Assembly: GCA_019187365.1 (NCBI GenBank)
Contig: JABARE010000008.1
Location: 1-36,679, forward strand
Length of the DNA stretch: 36,679 nt
From: Saprospiraceae bacterium
GTDB lineage: Bacteria > Bacteroidota > Bacteroidia > Chitinophagales > Saprospiraceae
Direction of reading: 5' to 3'
Shown: in pieces, positions 7,997-16,379 of the stretch
Layout of the letters: every line of letters begins with the position of its first letter
Numbering within the stretch: the stretch's first letter is position 1
Translations under genes and position numbers: made by a program
Notes under the pieces: generated by a model
What the model saw: only the letters and a program-made list of their open reading frames with translations
Told to the model about the DNA's origin: nothing
Database searches by the model: none

Positions 7997-9616
7997 ATGC
8001 AAAACAGAAGATCAGGTTCGAATATACCGGTATTGCTTTTCTTTGCATCGGGAATGGCGCTGGCACTTGTACTTGCCTGCTCAAAACACTATAACTTCAG
8101 AGAAAACTACCGGGACGCCAATTCCTTGCTTCATATAGCAGAAAAAGGATCGGAGAAGCCTTTTTTAAAGGCCCACATGAGCAACGGCGATGTTTGCATC
8201 CTGCGCGATAGCTGGCAAATTGATTCTCTTCGCGAAGAAGTGCTGGGAACCGGGAAGCGCTTCAATTTCAACCGCGAAATGACGTATGCGGGCCATATGG
8301 TGCTACCATTTGACAGCGTAGCCATATACGAGACGAATGTGAAAATCAAACATTCAGAGGGGAGCCGGTTGACAGGATTGGGGATCATTTTCGGTCTCGA
8401 CATTCTCGTTGGGCTGGTGTGCCTTGTCAACCCCAAAGCCTGCTTTGGATCGTGCCCAACTTTTTACCTCAATCCGGAAGACAATTTTCATTATGCCGAT
8501 GCAGAAGGATTTTCAAGCGCGATATCGCCCTCCATGGAATATGCAGACATCGATGCATTGGGGAGAAAACACGTGCAAGGCGACCATCTCTCTCTTGTGA
8601 TGAAGAACGAGGCACTTGAAACGCACTGTATTGATGCGATCAAACTGCGGGTCTATCCGGCCGGACCGGAAGAAAGAGTTTATCATTCTCCGGACAATCG
8701 GTTTTTTCTGTGTACCGGAAGCCATTCTGCTATCTTGGCACAGGCGTCCGAGGGAAATGTAGCCAGTAAACTTTCCAGCCCTGATCGATGTGAGCGCTTT
8801 TCCCTGGCAGATTCTGTTCAACTCAACACTAAGGAGGAAATCACCTTACATTTTAACGGCCTCTGCGCGGAAGAGGAATACGGCCTGCTGTTGCATTACA
8901 GACAATCCCTGATGTCGACCTACCTTTTCTATAAGGCATTGGCTTACATGGGGGATGCGGTAAGCGATGTTTTTGCCGCACTGGAGCGGGATGCAGAACT
9001 CCGGCATCGTTTTGACACAACGGCGAAACTGTTGGGAGGCATAGATGTTTACACATTCGATGCGCAAAGGCAAACGTGGGATCACCAGGATGCGTTCGGC
9101 GAAACGGGCCCCATCGCCATAAACCGGCAAATGGTCCCGCTGAAACCGAATCATAAAAACGGAAATCTTTTGGTGAAACTCGTACTCAACAAGGGGCTGT
9201 GGCGGTTGGATCACGCAGCCCTGGTCTCCATTCAAGGCGAAGTGCAAACGTTGGAAATCGCTCCCTGCGACATCCTTAGCGAAGGAAAGCGCGCAACACA
9301 AGCCTTGTCGAAAATGGCCGCCGACGGGAAGCACATGATCTCTATGCCGGGGAGCAGTTATGAAATCCGTTTCCAACTGCCGGAGAAAAATGCCTGGTAC
9401 GAGATGTTTCTTTATTCAAAAGGGTATTACCTGGAATGGATGCGGGCCGAGTGGATAAAGGATAAGAACTTTGTAAAAGTGAAACAGTTGATCGACGATC
9501 CGGAGAACTACCTCATCGGGCAAACTAAGGAGTATAAAAGGTACGAAAGGCAAATGGAGGAAATTTTTTGGAATTCAAAAATTGCGGAAAAATCATTTTC
9601 CTACGATGAAAACTAG
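7997..9616 (+). CDS. Conserved lipoprotein of unknown function
   Basis: 539 residues from the ATG at 7997, chosen because MQNRRSG... followed by PVLLFFASGMALALVLAC is a textbook lipoprotein signal (Cys about residue 28); in-frame ATGs also exist at 7898 and 7970. Near residue 140 lies the block NPKACFGSCPTFYLNPEDNF, followed by AEGFSSAISPSMEYADIDAL and NEALETH. I know this CFGSCPTFY...EGFSSSIAPS...D(V/I)DAL...NEALETH pattern from uncharacterised bacterial exported proteins, but no function is established. A short hydrophobic stretch before the block (LGIIFGLDILVGLVCLV) could insert into the membrane. The next gene, also a lipoprotein, overlaps the stop codon by 11 nt, so the two are translationally coupled and probably work together. 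Confidence 0.85.
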   Translation: MQNRRSGSNIPVLLFFASGMALALVLACSKHYNFRENYRDANSLLHIAEKGSEKPFLKAHMSNGDVCILRDSWQIDSLREEVLGTGKRFNFNREMTYAGHMVLPFDSVAIYETNVKIKHSEGSRLTGLGIIFGLDILVGLVCLVNPKACFGSCPTFYLNPEDNFHYADAEGFSSAISPSMEYADIDALGRKHVQGDHLSLVMKNEALETHCIDAIKLRVYPAGPEERVYHSPDNRFFLCTGSHSAILAQASEGNVASKLSSPDRCERFSLADSVQLNTKEEITLHFNGLCAEEEYGLLLHYRQSLMSTYLFYKALAYMGDAVSDVFAALERDAELRHRFDTTAKLLGGIDVYTFDAQRQTWDHQDAFGETGPIAINRQMVPLKPNHKNGNLLVKLVLNKGLWRLDHAALVSIQGEVQTLEIAPCDILSEGKRATQALSKMAADGKHMISMPGSSYEIRFQLPEKNAWYEMFLYSKGYYLEWMRAEWIKDKNFVKVKQLIDDPENYLIGQTKEYKRYERQMEEIFWNSKIAEKSFSYDEN

Positions 9617-10100
9617 TGCTTTTCAACTTGCGTTCATCCTGTGTTTTTTGCAGGCCTGCAGCTACCCCCGGTACCTCCCTAAATTGAAAGACATCGATGT
9701 CAACGAGTATGGAGCGGCAATCCGGGTTGTGCGAAAAGACAGGGAATCCGTGAGCGGAGAATTGATCCATGCGGATCATGCAAAGATCATCGTGCTGACC
9801 GATAAGGAACGCAAGTGCAAAAGCATTCCCATACGGGACATCAAAAACTACACGCTGCGCTATGCAAAGTCCAGGAATTACTATTGGACGACGGCACTTT
9901 TATTGGCACTGCCTGCTATCAATGGTATTTACGTTCTTTTTACCGGTCCGATCCACCTTGTCGGCGCCCTATCTGTGGCCATGGGCAGTGAAAGGGCTTT
10001 TACATACCATTCAACGGACATGAGGGCGGGAGAACTTAGGCTGTTTGCAAGATATCCTCAGGGGTTGCCGCCGAATGTGGAACTCAACCAGATTAAATGA
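9606..10100 (+). CDS. Small lipoprotein, unknown, coupled to the preceding gene
   Basis: 164 residues from the ATG at 9606, which lies within the last codons of the preceding gene (11-nt overlap). The signal MKTSAFQLAFILCFLQAC gives a lipidated Cys at residue 18. A short region (VVRKDRESVSGELIHADHAK followed by IIVLTD) suggests a small beta-rich domain, then a hydrophobic hairpin (TTALLLALPAINGIYVLFTG and HLVGALSVAMGS) that may be membrane-associated. This is typical of small Bacteroidota lipoproteins that carry a Gly/Ala-rich membrane segment. No known function; the overlap with its neighbour is the strongest clue to a shared role. Confidence 0.75.
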   Translation: MKTSAFQLAFILCFLQACSYPRYLPKLKDIDVNEYGAAIRVVRKDRESVSGELIHADHAKIIVLTDKERKCKSIPIRDIKNYTLRYAKSRNYYWTTALLLALPAINGIYVLFTGPIHLVGALSVAMGSERAFTYHSTDMRAGELRLFARYPQGLPPNVELNQIK

Positions 10101-10295
10101 TCGGGAGTGGACAGTGTGTGGTGGCGGATTTGCGCCAGCATGCGATGACACCACGTGAAATGCAGGTAAGCGCAGTCACTACATCTAAAATGGAAGCATC
10201 GGATGGATGAGTGCGGCATCGAAGGATGCGTTGCATTGGCAGCCTTCATCATCGTGTCAGAATAAGGCTGAGGGATCAGATTGGTTCAAAATCAT

Positions 10296-10303
10296 TAAAT
10301 TTG
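10296..10303 (+). promoter_or_regulatory. Candidate -7 promoter element
   Basis: TAAATTTG matches the TAnnTTTG consensus and lies 28 nt before the ATG of the methyltransferase. No convincing -33 TTTG is seen at the expected distance. Confidence 0.45.
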
Positions 10304-10331
10304 TCGGACAACAACGTAAAACAGCAAAGCG

Positions 10332-11333
10332 ATGAGCAGTACAGGCATTACCCCACCCCACGTCAGGGCTTTTGAACTGCTGGGAGGAATTTTTTCTACG
10401 CAGGTGATTGCCGCTTTAGCACGATATGGCATTTTCGAAGCCATTTCAAGCGGGAAGAAGAGCCTCGGGATCATTGCAAACGAATGCGGGGTCAATGAAA
10501 ATGTGCTGTCCCGGAGCATGCGTTTTGCCGAATATTCCGGTATCGTCAGGAGAGACGAGGACCACTATTCGCTGACCGATGTGGGCATGTATTTCTTAAA
10601 GGAGACACCGGGAAATCTAACGGGGTCTTTGAATTTTATTTCTGCCGCACCCTGGCGTGACAGTTGGTCCAACTTCTGGCATTGTCTGAAAACCGGTGAG
10701 CCGGCCTTTGATTTTGTGCACGGGCAGGCATTTTTCGACTACCTGGATGCCCATCCTGAATACGGGAACCCGTTTCACGGATACATGACCCAGATGACTT
10801 CGCGTGTGGCGCCGGAGATCGCGGCTGCATACGACTTTGGCGCATTTGAAACCGTTTGCGACGTAGGCGGAGGGCAGGGAATCTTATTGAAGGCCATTCT
10901 CGACCATTACCCGGATTGCAAGGGAATACTTTACGACATGGAGAATGCCATGGCCAATCACGTACTGGGATCACTGGGCGACCGGGTCACGTTTACAGCG
11001 GGCAGTTTTTTTGATGACGTTCCCCCGGCGGATTGCATGGTTTTGAAAACCATAATACACGACTGGAACGATGAAAACAGCATGCGCATTCTAAGCAATT
11101 GCAGTAAGTCGCTGAAAAGGGGCGGCCGGGTGATACTGGTCGAGCAGGTTGTCGAAGAACCCCATTCCATGATGGCGCTGTTTTATGACCTCCACATGCA
11201 GGTCATGTTGGGAGGAGCAGAGAGAACCGAAGCCGAATTTCGACGCATACTGTATGCGTCCGGACTTCGCCTGGTGGGGATCCTGCCGACGAAATCGCCC
11301 ATGAAAATCATTGAAGCTACGGCATTGGACTGA
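10332..11333 (+). CDS. SAM-dependent O-methyltransferase (plant/ASMT-like fold)
   Basis: 333 residues, typical for the O-methyltransferase family 2 (PF00891) found in natural-product and hydroxyindole methyltransferases. Residues about 10-95 form the winged-helix dimerisation domain (GIFSTQVIAALARYGIFEAI, then IANECGVNENVLSRSMRF and a wing YSLTDVG). The SAM site is motif I, VCDVGGGQG, with D177. The catalytic base position is H243 in LKTIIHDWND, as in this family. The C-terminus (GGAERTEAEFRRILYASGLR) is also typical. The substrate is unknown; no biosynthetic neighbours are present, so it stands alone downstream of the lipoprotein pair, with its own promoter-like motif. Confidence 0.93.
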   Translation: MSSTGITPPHVRAFELLGGIFSTQVIAALARYGIFEAISSGKKSLGIIANECGVNENVLSRSMRFAEYSGIVRRDEDHYSLTDVGMYFLKETPGNLTGSLNFISAAPWRDSWSNFWHCLKTGEPAFDFVHGQAFFDYLDAHPEYGNPFHGYMTQMTSRVAPEIAAAYDFGAFETVCDVGGGQGILLKAILDHYPDCKGILYDMENAMANHVLGSLGDRVTFTAGSFFDDVPPADCMVLKTIIHDWNDENSMRILSNCSKSLKRGGRVILVEQVVEEPHSMMALFYDLHMQVMLGGAERTEAEFRRILYASGLRLVGILPTKSPMKIIEATALD

Positions 11334-11505
11334 AACGTTCCGTGGCCGTAAGTCCGGATGTACTCATGGCAGCAGGCGGGGAGCTCTTTGTGTTAGACGG
11401 GGAAACAGGTTGTCAGAGTGGATTTTCCAAAGCGTTCGGGGCAGGATCCAATCCGCTCAGCGGCAAACGCCATCGGGGAGTGTTCAAAGGGCATTTTATA
11501 CATGA

Positions 11506-11525
11506 ACTAACAAACGTTCGTTAGT
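11506..11525. promoter_or_regulatory. TetR-operator-like 20-bp palindrome
   Basis: ACTAACAAACGTTCGTTAGT is an inverted repeat with 9 of 10 positions paired, centred between 11515 and 11516. Its size and symmetry are those of TetR-family operators. A TAAATTTG motif (11524-11531) overlaps its right end on the plus strand. It lies between two convergent genes, so no intact target gene adjoins it; a short minus-strand frame (MYKMPFEHSPMAFAAERIG) starting at 11503 may be a remnant target. Near-identical sequences recur at 15983-15997 and 22200-22219 inside genes. Confidence 0.5.
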
Positions 11526-11550
11526 AAATTTGTGCACCCCTCCCCTTCGT

Positions 11551-12768
11551 TTAATCCGCAAGCCAGAAGAATCTTTTGGCCGCCGCCCCCCAGGTCTGCG
11601 AACGTTTGCGAACGAGGTAGAGGCCCCGGGAGAGGGTTCCTGCCGAAATTCTGGTGAACGCCTGTTCAACGGCAAATTCCAGCAATCTGTGTCCGTTGAG
11701 GTCTTCGATCACCCAGGTTCCGCGGCACTGGTCGTCGAACCGTGAAAAGGCAAGGGCCAGGCTTCGGTTGACCAGATCGGTGCTGATGGTCCAGCCGTCG
11801 CCATCGGGACTTTCCATTACATCCGTTGCATCGCCGAGATGTAGCCGGTACAGTTGTCCTCCCGAGCGCAATGCATCATTGTATTCGTCGGTCACGAACC
11901 AGTTTTTTGCATCTATGGCACAAATGGCTTCTTTTTGCGTGTACACCGGAAGCCGTATTTCCCGAATCCGGCCCTGAAGAAACCGGCTCCCGGGGTAGTC
12001 GTCGAAAAGCCACAGCCGGTCATGAGATAAAAGGGCGAAGGTTCCCGGGGAGGGAGCTAACGCCGCACCGGTGATCCAATAGAAGAGCATGGGGCCCGGC
12101 CCGGTGCGGAAAGAATCGACAGGGGAAACGTCGTAATCCCCGGCATGAGCAGGCATCACATAGTGGTAACAAAAACCGCTGAAGGGTTCTGTCCGGTTTT
12201 TTGAAAACAGGTGCAGGCTATCATCAAACCACACCATGGCTTCCATGTCGAAATTGCGCTGGTCGACGGGTGGAGGATATTCTCGTTGGTTTGCGTAGCG
12301 GAAGCGGATGATTTCCGGAATGATGCTGTCGCCGGAAGCGCGTTCGGGCCCGTGCAGGATGAGGATCCGCAAGTCTTTGCGTTCGTTGGCGTTGTTGCCA
12401 AAGTCTCCAATGTACAAATTGCCAGAATCATCAGCGGATAGGTCTTCCCAGTCTCTTTTGTCGATGCCTGCAACGCGCAGGGTGCGCAAGATCCTGCACA
12501 TCGTATCGAGTTCGTACAGTTCTTCCGGGCTGTTGTTGTCGGCCAGAGACCAAAAACTTGCACCGCCGTTGATGCTTGCAAGTCCCGAGGTCCCTTTTAG
12601 AGAGGAGGAGAGTTTACACAGGGGTTCCCAGCGAAGGACCTGGGCATAGTTGTCCCTGGGGAGGAACAGAATCATCAAAAGGAAATAGAAACAGGTAGGA
12701 CGGTGTACTAAATCGCGTTTGCCGGTGAGGGAAATCATCGAGCGTTTTAAACTGAAAAGGATTTTCAT
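11551..12768 (-). CDS. Secreted beta-propeller-like protein with T9SS tail
   Basis: 405 residues from the ATG at 12768, 7 nt after the stop of the upstream propeller gene; a second in-frame ATG (12738) would also leave a signal peptide (PTCFYFLLMILFLPRDNYAQ). The body has the pattern LADNNSPEELYELDT, then IDKRDWEDLSADDSGNLYIG and DFGNNANERKDLRIL, and FDMEAMVWFDDSLHLFSKNR, which I associate with SdiA-regulated/phytase-esterase-like beta-propellers of Bacteroidota. The last 60 residues (VIEDLNGHRLLEFAVEQ...ISAGTLSRGLYLVRKR) look like a type A T9SS sorting domain, so the protein should be exported across the outer membrane. Very probably cotranscribed with the propeller lipoprotein upstream. Confidence 0.8.
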   Translation of the reverse strand: MKILFSLKRSMISLTGKRDLVHRPTCFYFLLMILFLPRDNYAQVLRWEPLCKLSSSLKGTSGLASINGGASFWSLADNNSPEELYELDTMCRILRTLRVAGIDKRDWEDLSADDSGNLYIGDFGNNANERKDLRILILHGPERASGDSIIPEIIRFRYANQREYPPPVDQRNFDMEAMVWFDDSLHLFSKNRTEPFSGFCYHYVMPAHAGDYDVSPVDSFRTGPGPMLFYWITGAALAPSPGTFALLSHDRLWLFDDYPGSRFLQGRIREIRLPVYTQKEAICAIDAKNWFVTDEYNDALRSGGQLYRLHLGDATDVMESPDGDGWTISTDLVNRSLALAFSRFDDQCRGTWVIEDLNGHRLLEFAVEQAFTRISAGTLSRGLYLVRKRSQTWGAAAKRFFWLAD

Positions 12769-12775
12769 GGCAGCA

Positions 12776-13846
12776 TCATGGCATTCCCCCTCCGGGGAAT
12801 AGGAAGCCAACGCCGTTGGGAGTCTCTCCAACGGGCAAGGTTTTGACGGGCTTTTGCGTAGCCACGTCAACGATGGTCAGGGTATTTTCTCCGCTGTTGG
12901 TCACGTAAGCGCGCGTTCCGTCATTGTTGACCACGACTCCATGGGCGGCAGCTCCACAGACGATCGTATTGGAAACGGAAAAAGACGGGATATCGATTGT
13001 GTAAACTTTATCGGACACCGGATCGCCGTCCAATCCCCCCTGGTCGCAAACGAAAAGCCATTTTCCGTCCGGTGTGGGATAGAGTTGTATGGGTCCTTTG
13101 GCATCCGGGGGCAGGGACACGCGGTCGACTTTGCCGGTAGAGGGTTCGTATCGGACCACCTCGCGCGTGTCGTAGAGGGAAACAAAGACGTAGCGACCGC
13201 CGGGAACGACGGCAGTTTGTACTGCCGCTCCACCCAGCGCCAGCTCTTCAACGTTGCCCGTTGCAAGGTCAACGATACCCAGGCTGTTGCCCGCGAGGTT
13301 GGCGATGTAAAGTTTGCCTCCGTGGTATCGAAGTCCGTGAGGACCCCTGTCATTTCCCAGCGGGATCCTGCGCACGATTTTGAAGGTGGCGGCGTCTATT
13401 TCGACCACTTCTCCAGGTTGGTTGGCGGTAGCATAGGCGAAGCGCGAGGCACTGTCGAGAACGACGTGTGCCAGATGTTGGTCGGTACCGAGGGTGATCC
13501 TGGCAATGATGCGGTGTCCGGCATGGGGGTCGATAACCAGTACCTGCTCAGCTACACCGTGATCATGGGTTGACGCGGTGACCCATACCGTTTTTCCGTC
13601 CGGTGCAACCTGAACATTATGGGGGATCAGACCTTGTCCGTGATGTCCTCCCGGTATTCCGATGGAAATTTTTCCGGCCACGCTGTCGGCGGAAGCATCG
13701 ATCACCGAAATCGTTTGCCCGTGTTCGTCGGCTACATATACCGCATAGGGAAGGAGGGGGATGCCGGGGGCATCATTTCCGTCATCGCTGCAATGAAACA
13801 GCGAAAGGGAAAGACCACACAAAAGAACTTGATAAGAGAGACGCAT
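12776..13846 (-). CDS. YncE-like YVTN beta-propeller lipoprotein
   Basis: 356 residues. The N-terminus MRLSYQVLLCGLSLSLFHCS is a lipoprotein signal with Cys19. The mature protein is a seven-bladed YVTN/cytochrome D1-like propeller: repeats such as YVADEHGQTISVIDASADSV, LYIANLAGNSLGIVDLATGN and AYVTNSGENTLTIVDVATQK recur about every 40-45 residues. Such proteins may bind metals, haem-free ligands or other proteins; no catalytic residues are evident. It follows the tolC-type gene of the RND operon by 45 nt, with a TAnnTTTG motif in the gap, so it may be read through from the pump operon or have its own promoter. The next gene starts 7 nt later. Confidence 0.85.
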   Translation of the reverse strand: MRLSYQVLLCGLSLSLFHCSDDGNDAPGIPLLPYAVYVADEHGQTISVIDASADSVAGKISIGIPGGHHGQGLIPHNVQVAPDGKTVWVTASTHDHGVAEQVLVIDPHAGHRIIARITLGTDQHLAHVVLDSASRFAYATANQPGEVVEIDAATFKIVRRIPLGNDRGPHGLRYHGGKLYIANLAGNSLGIVDLATGNVEELALGGAAVQTAVVPGGRYVFVSLYDTREVVRYEPSTGKVDRVSLPPDAKGPIQLYPTPDGKWLFVCDQGGLDGDPVSDKVYTIDIPSFSVSNTIVCGAAAHGVVVNNDGTRAYVTNSGENTLTIVDVATQKPVKTLPVGETPNGVGFLFPGGGMP

Positions 13847-13865
13847 TGCATGAAAATTTAGGGGA

Positions 13866-13873
13866 CAAATATA
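13866..13873 (-). promoter_or_regulatory. Candidate -7 promoter element
   Basis: On the minus strand TATATTTG matches TAnnTTTG and lies 19 nt before the ATG of the propeller lipoprotein. No clear -33 element. It could uncouple the propeller pair from the RND operon. Confidence 0.4.
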
Positions 13874-13891
13874 GGATGCAAAATGGATCGT

Positions 13892-15262
13892 TCATTCTAT
13901 CCGGAAAAAATTGGAATCAAAAGGGGTTCCCAGAGCAAGTTTCAACCGGAACGTTTCGAAGTTGAGTTTTGCAAGGGCATCGAGCATATTGCGTTGTCCA
14001 ACCAGTGTGCTTTCCATGGCCTGGAGATTTTCCATGGGGCGGACAACGCCCAGTGCAATCCGGGAGCTTGCCTGCTCCAGGGCCTCAACCGCAAAGTTCA
14101 CGGCCTCGCTACAGAACGCATACTTTTGAGAGGCCAGGCGAACCGACCGGTATGCCGCATGCATTTCAGCACGAAGGCCAGCCTCAATCGTGTTAAGCTG
14201 GTCTTCCGTGAGTTTCTTTTGCAATGCAAGCGTTTTGCGTTCGTTGCCCCGAAGGAGATATCCGAGGGGGATTTGCCAGGAGAGGGATAAATTGATTTCT
14301 GTGGTTGGATAAAGAGAATGGGTTTCAGGATGTTGTGCTGTCTGGACCGGTTCAACATCTTTCCCAACACGGCCAAAGAGAGCCGAACTTGCCTGAAGCT
14401 CAATTTGGGGAAAGCTGCGGTCTTGCCGGAGTTGTTTTTCAGCCAGCTGTGCATCGCGGATTCGGGTTTCGGCTGCGCGGAATTCCGGCCGTTGCGCGAC
14501 AAACTGATCAAGCGAAGCCGGTAAGGAATCGGGATGTTGGTTTGGAGGCGACAGGCTGTCTTCCAGAATCCATTCTGTTTCCGGATCAAGACCCAGCAAA
14601 ACAGAAAGTGCAATGGAGTGGCGTTCCTCGTTTGCGCGCATTTCCTGCATTTCGGATTGGATTCTTCGGGTGCCGGACTGGAAGAGCAGCCAGTCAGAGG
14701 AATATGCCAAGCCTGCATTTACATGAACTAACAGTTGTTCGGATACTTGATCTGACAATTTTCTCAAATTATCCAGAGCATCCAATGTTTGCCGGGCCTG
14801 CAATAGCCTGAAGTAGGAGTCGGCGATCTCAAGTAAAACAAGATTGCGTCTTACCTGGTGGCGGAAACCCGCAGCTTCTCGGGCAAGATCAGCGCGCTGA
14901 ACGGTGGTCTTTCCGGAGAGCACATTCCATTTTGCCTCAAGGCCAGGCCCCATCCACAGGTTGTCGTGCGACACGTCGAGGTAAAAATTTCCATTGCCAT
15001 TCATAGCGGCTCCACCGAGTTGGTGTGCTCGAACTCCGGCCGAAAGTTCAGGAAGCCACCATTCCCTGGCAAAATGCCATTGTGCATCGCTCAGTTCCTG
15101 TTCGCGCAGGGACTCCCGGAGATGGGGGTTGGCTGTATCTGCCATGTGCATCAGACTTTCAAGCCCTTTTACATGGCGTTTCTGGGAGATGCTGAGTAAT
15201 GGCAACAATGCCGCCATGATGCACAATGCCAATTTTCTAAAAATTGCTCTATTTGACGTCAT
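13892..15262 (-). CDS. TolC-type outer membrane efflux protein
   Basis: 456 residues, with a Sec signal peptide (MTSNRAIFRKLALCIMAALL, ending before SQKRHVKG). The two repeated alpha-helical arms of the outer membrane factor family are visible: SLREQELSDAQWHFAREWWL with an LPELSAGV strand, and the second arm RPEFRAAETRIRDAQLAEKQ with FPQIELQASS. It forms the trimeric outer membrane channel of the pump encoded upstream. The start overlaps the adaptor gene stop by 14 nt, which implies translational coupling. The length and both OEP repeats are normal. Confidence 0.93.
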   Translation of the reverse strand: MTSNRAIFRKLALCIMAALLPLLSISQKRHVKGLESLMHMADTANPHLRESLREQELSDAQWHFAREWWLPELSAGVRAHQLGGAAMNGNGNFYLDVSHDNLWMGPGLEAKWNVLSGKTTVQRADLAREAAGFRHQVRRNLVLLEIADSYFRLLQARQTLDALDNLRKLSDQVSEQLLVHVNAGLAYSSDWLLFQSGTRRIQSEMQEMRANEERHSIALSVLLGLDPETEWILEDSLSPPNQHPDSLPASLDQFVAQRPEFRAAETRIRDAQLAEKQLRQDRSFPQIELQASSALFGRVGKDVEPVQTAQHPETHSLYPTTEINLSLSWQIPLGYLLRGNERKTLALQKKLTEDQLNTIEAGLRAEMHAAYRSVRLASQKYAFCSEAVNFAVEALEQASSRIALGVVRPMENLQAMESTLVGQRNMLDALAKLNFETFRLKLALGTPFDSNFFRIE

Positions 15263-16379
15263 GGCTGTCTTTTTTTTGATCTTTTGAAATGGGGATTACT
15301 CTGCGACCTGCTTCTGCGAGCTGCTTGCCTTGAAGAACGACCATAGTCTGTGAGCCAATCTCCTTGTTGAGTACTTCAAAATAGTCCCTTGAAGTAATGC
15401 CCTCCTGCAGCACCACCCGTTCCGCAATTCCGTCGCGCACAATGAGAAGATGCGGTTGATCGCGATAAAGCATTTTCGCCATGACAGGAAGGCTCAAAAC
15501 GGAATCACGCCGGGCGATTGCCATTTCCACTACTGCGTACATGCCAGGAAGAATTTGGCCGGAAGCATTGGCAAGATCCAGTTCGACGTCCATAGTTTTT
15601 GACTGAGGATCGAGGGCGTTGGCCATTCGGTTGACTTTTGCAATGAATTTCTTTTGGGGTAATTCGGGGAAGGTTACAGTGGCGTTTGTACCAAGACCTA
15701 CCCACGGGATGTCAGCTTCCGGCAACGGGATGTGGAGTCGTATGGGATCTGTCTGTTGGATTTCATATAGAGCCTGAGACTGACGGTCTTCGAAGCCGCC
15801 GGTCAGCACGGTGCCCAAGTCAACAAACCTGCGCGTAACGGTGCCCGGGAAGGGGGCCGCAACGTTTAAATATCCGATTCGTTCTGCAAGTTCATTCCAC
15901 TCGGCCTGCAGGGCAAGGTATTCGCCTTTTGCTGCATCGAATACGTGAGCTGGAGTCAGCGCCGAACTTTGATCGCGAACAGCTAACAAACGTTCGTATT
16001 CTGCCTTCTTTGCGGTCATCAGGGCTCCGGTTTTTTCATGTTGCCTCAGCAACCTGGGGTGGTCGAGGACTGCGAGGATCTCCCCTTTGCGGACGCGGTC
16101 TCCAATTTCCTTGTGCAGGTTCCGCACGACACCGCTTTCGAGGGCGCAGAGGGTTACCTTGCGGTTGGGCATGGCGGTTCCGGCAATGGAGATTCGCCTT
16201 TCTATGTGGCGGTATTCAGGAAAAATGACCTCTACGGTCGGTTCAGATTCATCATGGGAAGCGGCAACGTTGGATAGAGAAGTTACCGCATCTCCGCCCG
16301 GGTTACAAGCCAGGAGCAGGTATGGGAAAAGAGAAAACCGGAGAAACTTGGTAAAGGAAGTACTATTGTTGTTGATCAT
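15249..16379 (-). CDS. RND efflux adaptor (membrane fusion) lipoprotein
   Basis: 376 residues from the ATG at 16379, chosen because it gives the lipoprotein signal MINNNSTSFTKFLRF...LLLAC and overlaps the pump stop codon by 17 nt. The domains follow the HlyD/AcrA order: lipoyl half (GTAMPNRKVTLCALESGVVR with IGDRVRKGEILAVLD), a short helical hairpin (about residues 115-165), second lipoyl half (NVAAPFPGTVTRRFVDLGTV), beta-barrel (PIRLHIPLPEADIPWVGLGT) and a membrane-proximal domain. It bridges the RND pump and the TolC-type channel. The hairpin is short, as in heavy-metal and some Bacteroidota adaptors. A 15-bp sequence identical to part of the palindrome at 11506 lies inside this gene at 15983-15997. 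Confidence 0.93.
   Translation of the reverse strand: MINNNSTSFTKFLRFSLFPYLLLACNPGGDAVTSLSNVAASHDESEPTVEVIFPEYRHIERRISIAGTAMPNRKVTLCALESGVVRNLHKEIGDRVRKGEILAVLDHPRLLRQHEKTGALMTAKKAEYERLLAVRDQSSALTPAHVFDAAKGEYLALQAEWNELAERIGYLNVAAPFPGTVTRRFVDLGTVLTGGFEDRQSQALYEIQQTDPIRLHIPLPEADIPWVGLGTNATVTFPELPQKKFIAKVNRMANALDPQSKTMDVELDLANASGQILPGMYAVVEMAIARRDSVLSLPVMAKMLYRDQPHLLIVRDGIAERVVLQEGITSRDYFEVLNKEIGSQTMVVLQGKQLAEAGRRVIPISKDQKKDSHDVK

Noticed and set aside
8846..9376. Long antisense frame of 176 codons
   Set aside because: It lies wholly inside the well-supported lipoprotein gene on the other strand and shows no domain.
12854..13573. 239-codon plus-strand frame
   Set aside because: Antisense shadow of the YVTN propeller gene, which has clear repeats and a lipoprotein signal.
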